Of a stretch of 64,000 bases of DNA, positions 34,136-47,976 are shown in pieces. The notes under the pieces were generated by a model. It made no database searches, was not told the origin of the DNA, and saw only the letters and a list, made by a program, of their open reading frames with translations. Position 1 is the first letter of the stretch. Each line of letters begins with the position of its first letter. This DNA is from Anthonomus grandis grandis. Its lineage: Eukaryota > Arthropoda > Insecta > Coleoptera > Curculionidae. Made by a program: the position numbers and the translations under genes. Where the stretch lies: assembly GCF_022605725.1 (NCBI RefSeq), contig NC_065551.1, positions 17,732,001 to 17,796,000 of the forward strand, in the 5' to 3' direction.

Positions 34136-36560
34136 TTGTACCTTTGAAAATTATAACTGAGTCATAAAAGTGCATTTACAAGACCACTTAGGAATTAGCC
34201 GAAGTGGAAAATTTAATGTTTCGCTTATTTTTAGGTGCTTAAACCTATCATTTGCATCAAACCATAAATCAAAAATCACTAAATTTGATATATATGACGA
34301 TAATTCAGGAAAAGATGCAAGCAATTCAGGGGTAAAAACAAAAAGGGGTAAATGAAAACTGAGAAGAAAATTATGAAGACGATGATGATAAATCAGGTCC
34401 TTGAAGAACTACATCTGCATTACAAGACTCTGCACTCAAGTAAGCAACCACCAGAATGTTTGGCAAGAATCTTCTCATTTTTTGGTGCACAGCCGACGAA
34501 GAGAAGTTATTAAAGATTCAAAGGTACCAACGGTATCTACTATATAAAGGCAAAAAAGAATATTTTATTATAAAATATTATATTTATGAAGATTAGAACT
34601 ACGCCACAAACTTTTACAAGACTATTTAGGATATTACTGAAGTGCCAAATAAGAAAGCATGAGAAAAATTAGACTTGTTACTAATTTTTGGCCCTATAAA
34701 ACCATCTGTATCTAGCCATAAAGCACAAATCGCGAAGAATGGTAAATATGCGGATACTTCAGGAGAAACAATTCAGAAAAGGAAGAATGAGAAATTAGAA
34801 AAAAATGAGGAAGACAGTGATGGCTAAAGCGCTATACTTAAAATCAGTAACCACGAGAAGTAGGGAACCACGAGAATATTGAGCATGAATGTTATAATCC
34901 TTCGGAGCTTGGCAGATTAAGAGATCTCATTAAAGATTCAAAGGTGGAAACGGTGTATACTGAAAAAGGATAAGAGGAAAATTTTATTATGGCATAAATT
35001 AGAACAATTTAATTTTGGATATGAAGATGCTGATATGAAGATCATGTTAGTCATGAGAAAAACGCTAAACTGGATCAAGGATATTGTGAGTTTGAGAGAA
35101 AAAAGAAAAAATAAGACAAAGCAGAAGACTGATTTTTCCAGTTCTGACAACGTATATTATTTTTAAAATTTCCAGATCATTCTTAACATGTTCTTAGTAT
35201 TTCGCTAGCTTCAGACAGTATTGTTCTGAAGCTTCTCAAAGAAAATGTCATTATAGATTCTCCTAATATAAAACTAAAAACATTAATTTAATCCCAAGAG
35301 GTTAGAACTACTTAAGTGAAAGACAAAACTAAAGAAAATAGACATTTAAAATGAGGTAAAGGTCAGTATGCAGCTGAAGAGTAGCAGCAAGTCACACAAG
35401 TACTTAAAAATTTACCATCTTGTCTTAAAAGACATTTGACTGATGACTCTGACTGATGATAAAGAAACTATTAATAATAAAAATGATGTGGCAGATCTGA
35501 GAACATCAAAGTTCAGTACAGTATCCGAAATTGAACCAATTGGAAAATCATATCCCAAATTGGTATTTCAAGTAGTAAATAGAAGTAAAGCTTTAAAAAC
35601 CTTAAAACAATCATGCTGAAAATGCCCTTTTGAAAAATGGTGAAAATGAGGCGACGCAAAATTCAGAGTGCTCTGAAGAGAATAATAATAAAGAAGAGAG
35701 TTTTGTAAATAGAAAACAACCAACAGCATCAAAGGCGTACAATTAAGGGATTAAATTGATTGCCTTAAGGCAATATTAGTATGATTGAAAGATATTATTA
35801 TTTATTTATTAGATGTGTTGCTGATAATCTGATCCCTTTGACAGTCCATTTTTAAAGAAGAAGCTGTTGGTCCAATAAAACACATTTTTAAAGATTTAGA
35901 GCATATACCTGGAAATCCTAGTAAAACTATTGCCGCTTGGAGAGGGTCTGATGGTAACCTAGTAAATGTATTGGATCAGACTAAAAAAAGAAAACATATA
36001 AGTTGCGATCAAAAACGAAGGAATAGCTTCATTTACTAATTTAGCCAATGCATTAAAAGCTGCTGTTGAAAGTATCAATTCAATAAGTTTTTGCTCCTCT
36101 AGAATTAACAATAAATAATGTTGTTGATGAATTTAAGCCTACAGCAAGCTTTTTAAATACTCTAATTACCATTTCAGGATATACAATTTAACTTAAACCG
36201 AAAAATATTTAGGACTAAATAAAATTGCTTAATCATTTGCATTAAGATGATACCACCACAACTAAAGAAACTACTGACAAAAATAACGTGGGAGATGATT
36301 GGCAAAGAGATGAAACTAGTTAACAAAAAAGAAACATTACAGTTAAATGTAAAACTGGTCCAGAAGCAGAAACACCTAGGCGAAGAAGGTACCAAGGTGC
36401 AAAATGCAGAATATTTAATTTTTGCCGACTCTTAAAAGCCATCTGGGACCCAAGATCCTTGAACCATTACTACAAAATGACTTATTTTGCTTATCAAAAT
36501 TATAATTGCGTCATAAAAGTGCATCTACAAGACTATTTTTAAGAATTTAGAAATTTTACA
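34136..36560 (+). repeat. Degenerate repeat array with coding-like fragments, unknown family
   Basis: A unit starting with ATAACTGAGTCATAAAAGTG and containing CATTTACAAGACCACTTAGG at 34150-34190 recurs with changes at about 34604-34640 and 36488-36535. The first two copies also share GTTATTAAAGATTCAAAGGT near 34508 and a related form near 34931, so they are an imperfect tandem pair of about 430 bp. Lysine- and serine-rich frames are readable (KITKFDIYDDNSGKDASNSG near 34290; KHIFKDLEHIPGNPSKTIAA near 35880; EGIASFTNLANALKAAVESI near 36022), broken by stops. I do not recognise the protein; it could be an old pseudogene with repeated exons or an unknown element. Confidence 0.4.
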
Positions 36561-36599
36561 AAAACTGGAAGGAGACATAATCAAAAAAATGTCAAAAAA

Positions 36600-39390
36600 C
36601 TAATTCTCACGTTAAATTAACTTTTATTTCTTTTGTATAGATTAGATGTGCTTAACTGGAAAAAAATCAACGATTAATTATTTAATTAAAACAGGAAATA
36701 TGAAATACATCTTAAAAAAAATTATTAACTTACTAGAGATTGTCAAAGAAATCTTATGGTATAAGAAGCGAACAAAATATTTCGTTAAACTCGGTTTCTA
36801 CACCTTGAACCATTTATCCGAAAGCATTTGATAATCCTTTGAAATAATTTAAAATGAAAAAAACATTAAGCATATACATAAATTAAGAAAATGAAGAAAG
36901 TTAAGGGGCGATAATTATGAAAAAATGAAGAACTTAATTTTAATCCCGACACACCCGCCACCGTCATATATTTCGCTTAATGGCATAATCCTAAAAATAC
37001 GGATACTTAGCGGCAGCTCAAGTTAAATTGCATATTCCCCGGCTCCCACCTGTTCAACATGCACTAATGAAGTTATCACTTTTCCACAAAGAAACTAAAC
37101 TAATTATTAACTCCGCTTCAACGTCTAATGAATTTTCAACGCTTACTACCTGTAAGCAATACGTAAATATAATGTTTTAATATTAGAAATTAATAAGTTG
37201 GCCTTTGGGTGTCAGAGGTTACTGTGGCCCTTGGGCTCTTCGTGCCTTAATATCTTTCCAGGAAATCTGGTTGAGGTTCTGTTGGTTCTTTTTATTTACT
37301 ATCGTTGGTATATCTCGGTTTTGACCTAGAGCTTTACTATAAATTTCTTTTTTCATGGTTTATAGGACGTTTGATATCTTTAAATGGGTTCTTTTAACCG
37401 AGAAGTTTATCTTAAGTTTATATTGTTTGTAGGTTAGTCATTTAAAATAAGCTTAAAGGAGCTAATATTAAGTGAGGAATTTGTCATTTTTGAGAAATGC
37501 TAGTAAGAAAAATTCGTAACATAAATAATTTCGTACAATATAAAAAATAATTTAGACTTTAGGAAAAAAGTATGAGATTCACTATTTTGGTAATATATTG
37601 TGTTTATCAGGGCTAACCGAGATTTTGTTTTATGTTCTGCTCAATCACTGCTGCCCCACAGTCTGATTAGGTTTGAAACTGGTCCATTTTAATACTATTT
37701 TTTAATTGAAATATTTTTTAATGTAATCGAGAGGTAGTCCTCTTTGTCAAGAAAGATATTAAAAATAAATGTTTCGTAATTTTATATTGTAATATTAATT
37801 GTGACAAATCAGCCCGTTTTGAAATTGAATGTGAATTTGAATAATCCAACTATTTCTTTCTTCGATCTTATATCTTTAAATAGGAAACCTGAACTCTATT
37901 TAAATAGTGACTATTATAAGAAACCAGTGAGTATTGAATCCTTCAGAGTACAAACCAAGCGCAGTTTTATCTCATATAAAAATGTCACTTATCATTTTTT
38001 TTTTAAATAATATGCAGAACAGACAATTCTAATAAAAAGACCCTTTTTTTAAGTTTTGATCTTGACAAGACGACGGAGACGGTGTAAAATAAAGATCAGA
38101 TCACCTCTCAGTCGAAAATGGCCGGATCGCGAAAATTCGTACATTAAAGGGTTTAATTAGGAATCTCATTAGGCGAAGACGAGGCTGAATGTTCACATCG
38201 TGGCCCCCGTCTTGTTTTTCTTCTTTTTTTTTACAAATTACCTTCTGTTTTTTAATTGGTCCTTTTTTTTCGCAATTAAGGCGAGTAAGGGCCTTAATTG
38301 CGTATCGTGGATTCTTTCACACATGCATTTATCCCAAATTTTATGGCGCCTTTATCTTGTAACTTATGGTATTATGTGGCAACAGCGCTAGCACGGCCCT
38401 AAACGAGCTTGACCGAACCTTAGAGTGATAGCGCTTTAATGTATTCTAAACCGCTTTAAGCTGTAACTCATAAGACTAAAAAAAAAAGCTTGTAATTTCC
38501 AAAGCACTTATCTATTATAAATCTTCAGGTGCTTATCAGATTAGAAAAATTATTTAATCCATAAGATGAGGACGATACGAGTACTGTTTAATATTATTAA
38601 AATCATTATTGCATTCGTCGCGGTGGATTACGAAATTTAATATTGAATTTTTTTTAAGTATACCTATTTATTTCGAAGATTAGGCACGAGTGTCCCGGGG
38701 TTATATTTCGGTTTAAGTTAACGTCACTTGATTTATTGACACTTAAAAGGCGTGAATTTTTAGTGCACATTAAGACCATTAGAAACAGGCATATTAATAA
38801 GCGTGTTAAAATTTAATTTCGTTCAGTAACTTCTTAATGATCCTTACCATAATTATTTTGAAACGATATTTAATCATTTTTTTTTAGAACTTGTTTTTGG
38901 TTAGATAACACGATCGAGGTATTTAATAAAAGTACTGTGTTTCCCTTGGAATACTGATTTCTTTAAGGAATGTGCAGGTTTTTTGAAGAAATGACCTATA
39001 TCATTTAACATATTCTTAAATTCCAATATTAACTCCATTTAACTTTACTCAAACGTATCTTAGAAGCACCATATCAGATTGCTTGCTATAAAAGAATCTT
39101 TGTCAATTAACACTAAAAATTATACATATATAATCAATATGTTGGCGGCTATATACTAGAAATAAACATTTTAACTCCTCTATTGAATATTTTTAGTTTT
39201 TAGACCTAATTTTTGTTCCTAATTATTTATGCAGAAGATATAAAATTTTATTAATTTATATTTTATGACCACATTTCTGATAAAATTTAGTCTATCCAAT
39301 TGACGTCTTTTAATTGTACATACATACATTATGTGGTTGGCCATATATTATTATAATTAATAGTATTATTGTAATAAATTGCATTTGCAG
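36600..39390. other. Long stretch without recognisable gene
   Basis: No coding evidence beyond chance frames. A patch of higher GC at about 38080-38200, with ATGGCCGGATCGCGAAAATTC, and the hairpin at 38271-38302 stand out. The rest is AT-rich and featureless to me. Confidence 0.4.
38271..38302. repeat. Perfect hairpin, 12-bp arms
   Basis: CGCAATTAAGGC and its reverse complement flank an 8-nt loop, immediately after a poly-T run. Confidence 0.85.
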
Positions 39391-39404
39391 AGTGATATAT
39401 GCTA

Positions 39405-42400
39405 CATGGGAACTTGGATTAGGGAGAACACAACAAAACAGAAAAACTCTACTGTATGAACACCTTCTTTCAAAAACAAACAAACGAAATGGATGTGGCG
39501 AAGCCCAGGCGGCCTGGCGAAAATCGAAATGGTGAAAAAGACTTCATCCTCGCGAATAGGAACACTATCTGCAAAGATGTCACAGTGTTAAACAAGTTTG
39601 AAACATCATTTGGCCATGTGACCAACACCAACATTAAAAGGAGAAGACTCGTCACCAGACATACAATCCCCACAAGAGATGCCCTCCCTGTAACTCAATC
39701 AGAAAAAAAGGCTTGTATAGGCAATATGAATGCAGTTAACCAAATGTCCAATAAAGGAAAAAATCCCGGAACCATAGAAAAATGCCGAAGTCTTGGAAAT
39801 CTATAAGGATCGTTCAAATATAGAATACTATAGACCAATAGGTCTGGTATAGAACCTATATAATTTTTCTACTACAATTATCAGCAATCAACTACGAAAC
39901 TAGATTCCCACCTACCAGTAGTACAAGCAGGAATATAGAAGGACTTTAGCATTTACAGACCATTTCCAAATAGCCTGTAGTACTAAAAACTTCTTCTTCT
40001 TCTCTAGCCTGTATCTATCCACTCCTAAATGTAGGCCTCTTCCAGTGCTTTCCATGTTTGTCTATCTAGGGCAGATTGGAGCCAGTTTCTCCCTGCTATT
40101 CGTTGGATGTCGTTCCGCCACCGCGTTGGTGGTCTTCCCGCATTTCTTTTTGTGGCTCTTGGGCGCCATTGCATGATTTTGTTAGTCCATCTAGATGGGT
40201 CTTGCCTTGCAACGTGACCCGCCCATCTCTATTTTAGTTCGGCTACTCTTCTCATAGCATCCGTTACCTTTGTCCTTCATCGAATCTCATCGTCTCTAAT
40301 GTGGTTTCTTAAGATAGTTCCCAGCATGGCGCGCTCCATGGCTCTCTGGGTTGTTTTGAGTCTTTCTGCGCTCCTCTTTGTCAGTGTCATCGTCTCGAGT
40401 CCATAGTTTATAACGGGTAATATGCAAGCCTCGTAGACTTTCCGCTTAAGATTAATTGGGATGCTTTGGGATTTTAAAATGTATCCTAGTCTTCCGAATG
40501 CTGCCCAGGTATATGTATTCCTCGACGTTTTCGAGAGCGTGGCCTTCGATAGTTATTACTGTTTGTTCGTTGGTCATTATTTTGGTTTTGTTTAGATTCA
40601 TCTTAAGTCCGATTTGTTTTGATGTTTCTTGGAGTTCTTCCAACATATCTTTTAGCTCATTGATGTCATCACTAATGACAACAATATCATCAGCAAATCG
40701 AAGGTGACTTAGTCGAGCTCCATCTACGTTGATAGCTTTATTTCACCATGGAAGCTTTTTCAACGAGCTTTCCAGTGCCATCGTGAAGAGCTTAGGCGAT
40801 ATGGTATCTCCTTGGCGGAGCCCCTTTTCTATCTTGATCTTATTTGTTGATGCTTCTTCGTTGATGATCACTTGTAGTGTTGCGTTGTCGTAGATGTGTT
40901 TTATAAGTTTGGAGTATCTTGTGTCAATTCTTGCCTCGTCCATTGTGTTCGCATCTCAGCGGTAACGCGGTCTTCTACAGGTGCTTTCCTATTTTTCATT
41001 TGTTTCAGGGTCTTTCTTAGCTCGCTTCTGTTTACTTCTGGTATATCTTCGGATCCAACGTTCCGAATTTCTTGCCAGGCGATGTTTGGTTTAGGCAGGG
41101 TTGATGTATACAAGTCCTTGTAGAAGTCTTGAATGACATTTATTACACCTTGTCTATCTGTAACCGTTTCCCCATATTTATTTATTTTTTTAAGTGTTTT
41201 CCTTCCTCCAGACATATTTGACCTGAGTACTTTCATATTTGAGTTTTTTTTAATAGCTCTTTCTATTAGCAGATTATTATGAGATCTTGGGTATTTTCGA
41301 CATTCTTTGTTTATTGTTTTACATATCTCCCTGTATTCATTTGAGTCTCTAGCAGTTCTTTTCCTTTGGTCTATTAGCTTCAGTGTGTTTGGGCTTAGTT
41401 TGGATAGTTTTTTTACTTTGTACTTACAGCAAATTTTCTTTGTTGCTTCCTGGATACTGCTCATTATGGTTGTTGATAGCTCGTCCAGTTCAATTTTCTT
41501 CAGGTAATTTAAGTTGTGCAGTTTGGCTTCTAGAATAGTTTGGTGTTCGTCTACCTTTGACATCAATGTTTCAGTGGTTGGATGGTTTCTTTTCTGAACC
41601 ATCTTGATTCTTTTAGCTTTAGTGTTGATTAGCAATCTTGTTCGGACCAATCGGTGGTCGCTGCCTGTATCGAAAGAGTTTAAGACAGACACATCTTGGC
41701 ATATGTCTCGTCTGTTGGAAATTATATAGTACTAAAGTAGTCAACGAGAAAACCACAGACTCTTATACATCTGACATTTGTGGACTACTTAAAAACGGAA
41801 GATGCGAGAATCGTTTCGAGATACGCTAATTACTCTAGCACTGAAGAATGCTTTTAAGAATTTTGAATAAGAAAACAATTGGAAATCAAGAGCTTAATAA
41901 TACGCTAAATGAGCTAAACGGACAATATAAGAAAAAAGGCCTAAAAACCTTAACAAAGTCAAAATAATAAGCAAAAATTAATGTAACATCAAAACATTTG
42001 ATTAGAATATTCGATATACTTAGGACGTAGAATCAAGCTGGACAAAAAAAGCAAACTGTGACGTCAAACGCAGTGTCTTTTCATAGGTGCTATTCAGAAA
42101 AAATTACTTTATTTTTAAAGATAACAAAGTGCACATAAAACCACTGAAAAAAATCTACTATAATAGCTATATTTTTTTGGTTTTCACCTACGCTAGCAAC
42201 TATTGGCAACTATGGCAATAATGCAAAGAGCAGCTGAGCTCCTAAGGGTCGCACAGAGAGCCATGAAGAAAATAACGCTGGGAATCACATTAAGGGACAA
42301 AATATGAAATGAACAAATACCTGATAAGACCAAAGTGATGGATATTAAGAAAGAGATAGCGACACAGAAGTGATAATGGATTGGACATGTGGCGAGACAG

Positions 42401-42575
42401 CGCCCATAGAACGGTACTCATGGAGACCACGAGGTACAACAAGCAATGTAGGATAACCGAAAAAGAAATTAATAGATGATGGAAGAATGGCGACAAGAGG
42501 AGAATAGATAAGTTTAGCGAGAGACCGCGGGACATGGAAAACCCTGGAAGAGACCTATATCCGATAATGGATCAC
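39405..42575 (+). pseudogene. RTE-type LINE, split by an opposite-strand RTE
   Basis: The left part (39405-39977) has the end of an endonuclease domain: MNTFFQKQTNEMDVAKPRRP, DFILANRNTICKDVTVLNKF, then after frameshifts the RT start (NIEYYRPIGL, DHFQIA). The right part (41737-42575) resumes with KVVNEKTTDSY, then ECF*EF*IRK-type thumb sequence, EYSIYLGRRIKLDKKSK near 42010, and the typical RTE C-terminus (MQRAAELLRVAQRAMKKITL near 42222, WIGHVARQRP near 42380). The two parts join in phase at the duplicated decamer, showing one element disrupted by an insertion. Stops and frameshifts are many. Confidence 0.78.
39988..41726 (-). pseudogene. RTE-type LINE, 5'-truncated and internally deleted
   Basis: Flanked by TAGTACTAAA on both sides (39978-39987 and 41727-41736). 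On the minus strand it begins inside the endonuclease (RRDICQDVSVLNSFDTGSDH). An open frame of 263 codons (41692-40901) follows, with the linker and IRNVGSEDIPEVNRSELRKT and MKNRKAPVEDRVTAEM, the start of RT. RT continues at 40943-40743 (GLRQGDTISPKLFTMALES), then RFADDIVVISDDINEL near 40690 and KIGLKMNLNKTKIM-type thumb. A deletion removed the RT part between VTAEM and MDEARI. The C-terminus is broken. The 3' end, GAGGCCTACATTTAGGAGTG, then a GAA microsatellite at about 39991-40003, is characteristic of RTE elements. Confidence 0.85.
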
Positions 42576-43194
42576 ACTTATATACAACTTAACAACCTTT
42601 GTGAGTTTCAGAGATGAAAGATGTAACATTTCATTTATTGCACTTTGTCTTTCTTTCATCAAAACAAAATATAAGAAAAACTGTTACTAATGACAGAAAG
42701 TCAAAACTTTCAGCTCATTGACTAGAGATCTCATATTGATTCCCTGGTAAACAGACTGTTTACTGCAGTGCGTTTACGATCTCTGAAAATCTATGATTTG
42801 GCTTTTGTGTAATCCATCATAATTTGCTTTTGGGCATCATCATTCCATGCCATGAAGGTTTTTTGAGCTAAAAAGAGACTGATTATATCAATAATGTGCA
42901 TCCTCGTATCAGTTGTCAACTAGAGTTTCAGGAAATTAATATTTTAACATTGAAAAGATTTCAGTTTTGTTTTTTATAAATGGTGGTTACTCTATGGAAA
43001 AATCTGTTGTAGCTAGAGGAGGTAAAACATGATCTATTCCTTGTCATGCTGGCAAATTTGTTCAAACGAGTCTCATGTACAGGGCTTTTCGTATGCTATT
43101 TTTAAGGAAAAACATTTTTTTTTCATGTCTAAAAAAAACTACTAATTATTTATCAAGTCTGAAACAATAGTTAAAAAAAGGTTCGGGAAGGTAA
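42576..43194. other. AT-rich sequence without recognisable gene
   Basis: No element ends or coding frames were identified in this interval. Confidence 0.4.
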
Positions 43195-44490
43195 TTTTTA
43201 AAGGTTCAAAAAGGTAACTGGAATGGCGACCGCAGTTTTTAAAAAAGGTGAGTCAGGTCTTGGGTCTAATTACAGCCAATCTCTCTGCTACTTATATTTT
43301 CAAAAATATTTGAAAAATATCTGCATTGAAGAATTGCAGGCCTCTTTAAGTCTAATGGCTTTTTTTCCGAATCTCAATTTGGCTTCAGAAAGGTTCTGTT
43401 CAGGGTATTTTAAATCTAGTTACTTACATGTAGGATGATTTTGAAAAAGGTAATTATGTATTATCCAACTTTTGCGATTTAAATTAAACCTTTAATTATG
43501 TGTGCTATGCGATTCTTATTATTAAATTAAGTGAATATAATTTTAATAAATCAGGCTGTTGTCAGAGAATGAGATTTGCAGCTGTTGGGTCGCAGATAGG
43601 GTGTTTGCGCATAGAAGTTCTCAGGGCTATTTGTTGGGTCCTTGACTATTTTGGATATACATCATTAATCTACCACCATCATGTAAAACTGCGTATTTCA
43701 CTCTCGTTGGTGATGATAGTACAGTCTCATCCTACAATAAGAATTTGGTAACAACGTAATGGTTCCATTCAAATAAGTTGTTTGTTAATACAGCCAAAAT
43801 CCAGTCATTGCTTTTGATGAACTGAATAGAGCTATATTTTTGGGTGTTCTATTGGATCCTGGTCTTCAGGAGTCTGCGATGTTTATATTACCGCTATACG
43901 TAGTACGAGTAGTAGGAAAGCTCTCAAGCAACACATTTTTGCTTTGTCGACATTTATACTGTGTTTTCACCTTTATTTTAAATCAGTCTTCAATATTTTT
44001 TTTTGTGTCTCATCTCTCCTGTGCCATTCTTGCTTGGGCCATAGTGACGGAGCAAAAGACGTTTCTAGACTACAGACGAAGGTCGTGTTTATAAATTTTC
44101 TATGTTTTTAGACTATAAGTTTTTTTTGTGGTGATAAAATTTTATAGACAGGTATGTACCAACTGCTAAATATAAATATTTGTCCTTTAGTACGTCCTTT
44201 AGTATGTAGGTGCTAAAAATAGGCTGCAGGTACCAAAAATGAAGAAAAGTATTGGTCAACCATATGAGCTACAAAATTTTACCTTATAAATTACCAAGCT
44301 ATGGCTCAATGATAAAAGTGACTAACAATGACCAAGCTGTGACAAAATATTTTATTACTATACTCATCACAGCTACAAAATTGTGCAGGTTCTGTGATTA
44401 AACTGTTTATTCGCTAGGTTTCTATGTGTGTTCAATTTTATCTTAATTTAAGTAATGTGTATTTTTGGATTAATAAACGTATATTATTAT
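43195..44490 (+). pseudogene. Jockey/CR1-like LINE RT fragment
   Basis: Readable pieces are ISLLLIFSKIFEKYLH and SNGFFSESQFGFRK (fingers of RT) near 43270-43400, IFLGVLLDPGLQ near 43840, and WAIVTEQKT / WGHSDGAKD in overlapping frames near 44036-44070. Stops are frequent. The 3' end carries an ATT-type microsatellite at about 44480. Confidence 0.62.
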
Positions 44491-47349
44491 TATTAGTATA
44501 ATATTTTAGTTTATACATTTTAATTATTATGAAACGTAGAGTTGGGTTTATCTATGTATGTTATTTAATATTTATTTTATATTTTACTTGATAAATTAAA
44601 TGATGATTCGCATCGATGAGTGAATAGTCTGAAACATGCTCCGCAAATTTTCATCAGTTTAAGTGGTAAAAATCGGCAAAAAATTAAAAATTGTTATCTT
44701 GGCAGGTTCTAACTTATTTTTCCAACCATTTTTGCTAAACAGATTTCCAGGAAAGAGCAGTTTTGTTTAAGATTTTGAACCACATCTTCGTCACCACCGG
44801 TTAAGTGCATTTTCTGGCTTGACCTCGACGATAGAATAGCATGCAAGTTTTGCTATCTTTTAGTATTATTAAGATTTACATATACTGAGGCGCATGATGG
44901 GTCCTCCAAATACTAGAGGTGCAACAGTAAATAGAGACGGAAATGAAGGGGAGAAATTAATTACTAAAGTGTGCACCACTTTCGCTCTCCAGTTGGAAGA
45001 AAAATTTAATTGACGCGACGTTTTGACAGTGTCGAAAAAAAACTTGCAGACTTATCAAGCTCTATTAGTTCTCTTAATGTGATAACTCATTCTAATAGCA
45101 CCGAAATCAAAATTTTTAATGATAAATTGGAAGCTCTCGAGCAGGGATCCAAACGTAATAGCCTTCGCATCTGTGGAATCAAACAGATTTCAGAAACTCT
45201 CTCTGAGAACCTTGAGACCTTGGTGTCTGTAATAGTCAACAAATTAACTATATAACAGATATAACTGATATTAATTCTGTGTATCATACTGGCAAAAGAT
45301 CCGATTCCAAAAATCGTGCAGTAATGGTTCGCTTTGTTTCGAACATCAAACAAAACCAAGTATTACAAGCCTACAAAAGAATACTAAAGAGCTCTCTATA
45401 CATAATTTACGAAGACCTAAGATTCAGATTAAAATGAATATGGAGAGCAGTGATTAAAAGCAGTTTGGTTTTTCTCATTTTAACATTAGATCTTTAATGT
45501 CTGGGTTTGATTTATTTTCCGATTTTTTTGACTCTTTTTTTTACATGGCGATATTCCTGATGTTAGAATTGAGATTCCTGGTTATTCCTTACTACGTAAT
45601 GATTACAACAGCAAGGGAGGTGGAGTCGCGTTCTATATTTAATCATCATTAAATCCTAAGAACCTTCCTAAGAACCTCCTAGGCACTATGGAGACTTGTG
45701 GGTTGAGGTAACTTTGAGACCTAAATATGCCTGTGTTCGTGCTATAGGCCTCCAACGTTTAATTTCTTACAGTTTTTCGAACATTGAAAATATACTTTCT
45801 GAAGTCTACATAAGTATGATGATATTTATTTTGGTGAAGACTTTCTATATGTTTCCTTTCTAATAGCAATGCAAAAGGTCTTTTTTCCCCACTGCTACAT
45901 AAATACGGGCTTAACCAATTAATGACAGAGCCTACTAGAGTAACAAATTCTTCAGAAAAACTAATTGATATTATTGTAATCATTTCTATTAACATACCAA
46001 ACAAATCTGTAGTGGTTAACAGGGATAACATCTCGGACCATTCCTTGGTTTAATGTACCTTTAAATTATTAACCCTCCGACCTCTGCAAGTAAAAACATA
46101 CAGAGATTTTTGATACTTAGATTATGACCTGTTTATCAAAGACTTATATAATTAATTGAGATTATATTTATATGATGAATGACGTCAACTTATTAAATGA
46201 ATTTTTCAATTTTAATATTGAAAAGTTACTAAACATACATGCCCTATTGAAGACATCAAGGTTCACCAAGGCACCTGCTCCGTGGATGACAGATAACATA
46301 AAGTTTCTAATAAAGCTTCGCAAGAATGCACTATCTAAGTATCAAACATTAAAAACAAAGAGCTCTAGAAATGAAAATAAAGAACTTGGAGACTATCACA
46401 AATGCCTTAAGGAATAAAAAAAAGTTTTTTTTATATTAAAATTTCAGTTAAATCACAAACAATTTTGGAGAGTTTTAAAACAGATAAACCTGGGTGGAGC
46501 TTCGGCGAGACATGTTAATAACTTTGATGCTAACGAACTTAATAAATATTTTATGGACAGTATCCCCGATTGTGTATTCGCTCCAGACTTAAACGATGAC
46601 AAGACACATCCTTTTGGTAACGCTAAATTTAATTTTCGACCAGTGACAGAGGAGACAGTGGTTGGAATCATGTCCAAAATTAAAACTCGAAGCTACAGGT
46701 ATTGATGGTATAAATATTAAAATTCCTAAATAATTAATTCTTAAAATCATTGATCTCTCCTCACCTTCTACCTAATATTACTTATATTATGAATAAATGT
46801 TTATCTAATAACCTTCACTTTGAAAAAAAAACAATTATAATACCGGAACCTAAACAGTCAAATCTCTCTAATTTACCACAGTTTCAACCTATCAGTATTT
46901 TGTGGATGGACTCTGTGCTAAATTCTAGAAATAATTGTATATGACCAACTTAGTCAACATTTATCTGATTCAGTTGTTATACCTTCTACTCAGTCAGGCC
47001 TTCGTACTGGTTTTAGCATAACTACTGCTTTACTCTGTGTGATTTGCTTAGAGCTGCCGATGAAGGCAATTCCAGCTGCCTAGTACTGACATTTGACGTC
47101 TTACAGCACGATACTCTTTTAAAAAACAACTATACTATTATGGTCTGGATAATGATGCCTTTTACAAGAAGCTATCTGAGTGACAGAAGTCAGAAAGTAG
47201 TATATGGAGGTTCGAAACCTTCGTCGATAAATAATGCTAGAGGCGTGCCTCAGAGGATTATCTTCGGTCCTCAATTTAAATACTTCAAAAACTAAAATGC
47301 TTATAAGAAGTAAAGTAAAGAAAGTAAAGAAAGTTAATAAGTTAAGTAG

Positions 47350-47423
47350 AAGCTTTATATCCTTAGTAAAGTATTCTTTACTATATCCTTAGTAAAGAAT
47401 ACTTTACTAAGGATATAAAGCTT
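47350..47423. repeat. Perfect hairpin, 33-bp arms
   Basis: Arms 47350-47382 and 47391-47423 are perfect reverse complements with an 8-nt loop. The loop plus part of the right arm also repeats a left-arm segment (TATCCTTAGTAAAG) directly. It lies inside the ORF2 remnant of the LINE. Confidence 0.92.
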
Positions 47424-47976
47424 AGATTAACTAACTACTTAGTACTTTCTCACTTAATCTATGGCAATATTGTTTATTGACCTGCACTTAATGAAATCTG
47501 TAAAGCAACTTTGTAAAGGCTACAGAACTTTTGCTTATGGTATTGCTACTCTCGCGAATCTGGTTGGCTTAATTTGAAAGAAAGGTTTAAGCTGTATATG
47601 GCTGCAATGGTTTTTAAAACGAACAGCACGGGGTGTCCAAGTTATACATGTGTTATCCGAACCAGAGAAATTTATATGGTTCCAAAACATAGGACTGCTA
47701 TGTTTCAACGATCCTTTAGCCATATTGCTGTCAACCTTTTTAATTCTATACCTCCTGAGATCAAAAAAAGTTTAAAAAATGTATTATATTGCAGAAAGAC
47801 TAACTGCGTTATCACATCGCTGTCGTCTGTTTTTTTATTTATTTTCTTATTCTTAAATTCTAAACTGGAAAAAGTATCTTTATAAATGAACTTACTGTGT
47901 ATCATCTTATATTTGACATTGTTTATATATGCCTTTAATTTAAATTTATTATTCGTATGTTATTAAGCTTCAAATA

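Noticed and set aside
40456..41507. Plus-strand hydrophobic frames resembling membrane proteins
   Set aside because: They lie opposite the minus-strand RTE reverse transcriptase; the hydrophobicity comes from reading its AT-rich complement.
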